Made by a program: the position numbers and the translations under genes
The notes under the pieces: generated by a model
The model's input: the letters and a program-made list of their open reading frames with translations, nothing else
The model's database searches: none
Told to the model about the DNA's origin: nothing
Part shown: positions 6,592-6,896 of the stretch, piece by piece
Layout of the letters: every line of letters begins with the position of its first letter
How positions within the stretch are numbered: the first letter of the stretch is position 1
Source: an uncultured Anaerostipes sp.
Lineage (GTDB): Bacteria; Bacillota; Clostridia; Lachnospirales; Lachnospiraceae
DNA length: 6,896 nucleotides
Direction: 5' to 3'
Assembly: GCA_900756035.1 (NCBI GenBank)
Contig: CAAEIR010000138.1
Span: forward strand, 1 to 6,896

Positions 6592-6747
6592 ATGAAAAAT
6601 ATGGAATCGTTTCCCCCATTAAAAACGATTGAATTGGCAAATAAAAAATTACCTGAGATATGGGCTGCTATTGAAAAAACCAGAGCCGATATGCTTTCTA
6701 CAGATCACCACCCATGGAGAGAAGATATATACATACCCGCTTGGTAG
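6592..6747 (+). pseudogene. Short open frame, possibly a fragment of a lost gene
   Basis: A 51-codon frame starts MKNMESFPPLKTIELANKK and ends in IYIPAW before TAG at 6745-6747. It stays open upstream to 6544 without another ATG (a GTG is at 6580). The text reads like a real protein: an amphipathic helix-like run (ELANKKLPEIWAAIEKTRADM) followed by a polar, Trp-containing part. The length is too small for a full domain, no ribosome binding site is properly spaced, and the end looks abrupt. It could be the N-terminal fragment of an orphan immunity or accessory gene. I do not recognise it. Confidence 0.3.
6605..6630. repeat. Perfect 8-bp inverted repeat
   Basis: AATCGTTT (6605-6612) and AAACGATT (6623-6630) are exact reverse complements around the 10-base loop CCCCCATTAA. 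It lies inside the short open frame at 6592-6747 and has no T-run after it. It may be chance or the remains of a regulatory or insertion site. Confidence 0.4.
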
Positions 6748-6764
6748 ATATTGAGTATTCCGGG

Positions 6765-6896
6765 TCATTTTCCATCACCTGTCCGGTGTTTGGAAATCGC
6801 AGTTCCGGTTAACAGGAAATCATCATTCTGGCTCAGGAAATCACTTCTGGATTCCTGATAATGGAAACATACATCGCAAGATGTAAATCTATTATG
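6765..6896 (-). CDS. Possible 3' end of a minus-strand gene, partial at the window edge
   Basis: The minus strand is open from the window edge (6896) to a TGA at 6767-6765, 43 codons without an internal stop. The translation contains CFHYQESRSDFL, a near-repeat SQNDDFLL and ends TAISKHRTGDGK. It could be the C-terminal end of a gene, perhaps a transposase, entering from the right on the opposite strand. A 43-codon open stretch can occur by chance and no family is recognised. Confidence 0.2.
   Translation of the reverse strand, partial: HNRFTSCDVCFHYQESRSDFLSQNDDFLLTGTAISKHRTGDGK
6778..6816. repeat. Bulged GC-rich inverted repeat
   Basis: CCTGTCCGG (6778-6786) pairs with CCGG (6805-6808) plus ACAGG (6812-6816), with TTA (6809-6811) bulged out. 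This is nine pairs around an 18-base loop. It lies within the possible minus-strand tail, so a terminator role for that reading is unlikely. An insertion-sequence end is conceivable, but no partner end is visible. Confidence 0.35.
6813..6850. repeat. Short direct repeat, CAGGAAATCA twice
   Basis: CAGGAAATCA occurs at 6813-6822 and again at 6834-6843, 21 bases apart. Each copy is followed by a TTCTGG (6826-6831 and 6845-6850). The 21-base period is a multiple of three and gives SDFL/DDFL in the minus-strand reading, so it may be a small coding duplication. Confidence 0.5.

Larger units (their letters stand above)
6471..6896. other. About 426 bp downstream region with no intact gene
   Basis: After the last clear gene all frames break into pieces of about 51 codons or fewer with no convincing ribosome binding sites. 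It holds a weak hairpin (6503-6538), a perfect 8-bp inverted repeat (6605-6630), a 51-codon open frame, a bulged GC-rich inverted repeat (6778-6816), a 10-bp direct repeat and a minus-strand open tail that runs off the edge. The mix suggests a decayed module or mobile-element residue, which often accumulates 3' of rhs genes. I could not identify any parent element. Confidence 0.5.

Noticed and set aside
6477..6632. A 51-codon stretch open on the + strand just after the immunity gene (contains GRYRYQLGPIG).
   Set aside because: It has no start codon at its beginning, is cysteine-rich without pattern, and overlaps the other short frame. Probably chance.

Overview
This window is a polymorphic-toxin locus of the Rhs/YD-repeat type. 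All clear genes lie on the + strand in one tight, operon-like run. The host looks like a Gram-positive Clostridia-type bacterium, with Lachnospiraceae as my best guess. The reasons are strong AGGAGG-like ribosome binding sites, mixed AGG/AGA/CGG arginine codons, a moderate G+C of roughly 50% in the core falling to about 35-40% at the 3' end (hand counts of sampled lines), and the Gram-positive look of the Rhs core. No marker gene proves the taxonomy.

Layout. Positions 1-104 are a short leader with a long inverted repeat (48-87) just ahead of a strong ribosome binding site. Positions 105-674 encode a 189-aa soluble protein I do not recognise. One base separates it from 676-5688, a giant 1670-aa Rhs protein. 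That protein has a 170-residue N-terminal region, a DUF6531-type entry motif, about 47 YD repeats, the DDLGS and GRF hallmarks of the Rhs C-terminal core, and a variant autocleavage-like site ending at DLDG (residues 1467-1470). A 200-residue variable C-terminal domain follows, rich in glycine and predicted beta strands. Positions 5718-6470 encode a 250-aa protein with a signal peptide, an extracytoplasmic domain and three or four membrane segments. By position it is the cognate immunity protein.

Working model (inference). The Rhs core forms the hollow shell known from this family and encloses the C-terminal domain until delivery. The 189-aa protein, translationally coupled to the Rhs gene, may be its chaperone or delivery adaptor. 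The membrane-embedded immunity protein suggests that the toxin acts at the cytoplasmic membrane rather than as a nuclease. The toxin domain matches no family I can name, so toxin, immunity protein and 189-aa partner are the candidates for something undescribed.

Positions 6471-6896 hold no convincing intact gene. They contain short open stretches and small repeats that look like the worn remains of a displaced module or mobile DNA, which is common 3' of rhs genes.
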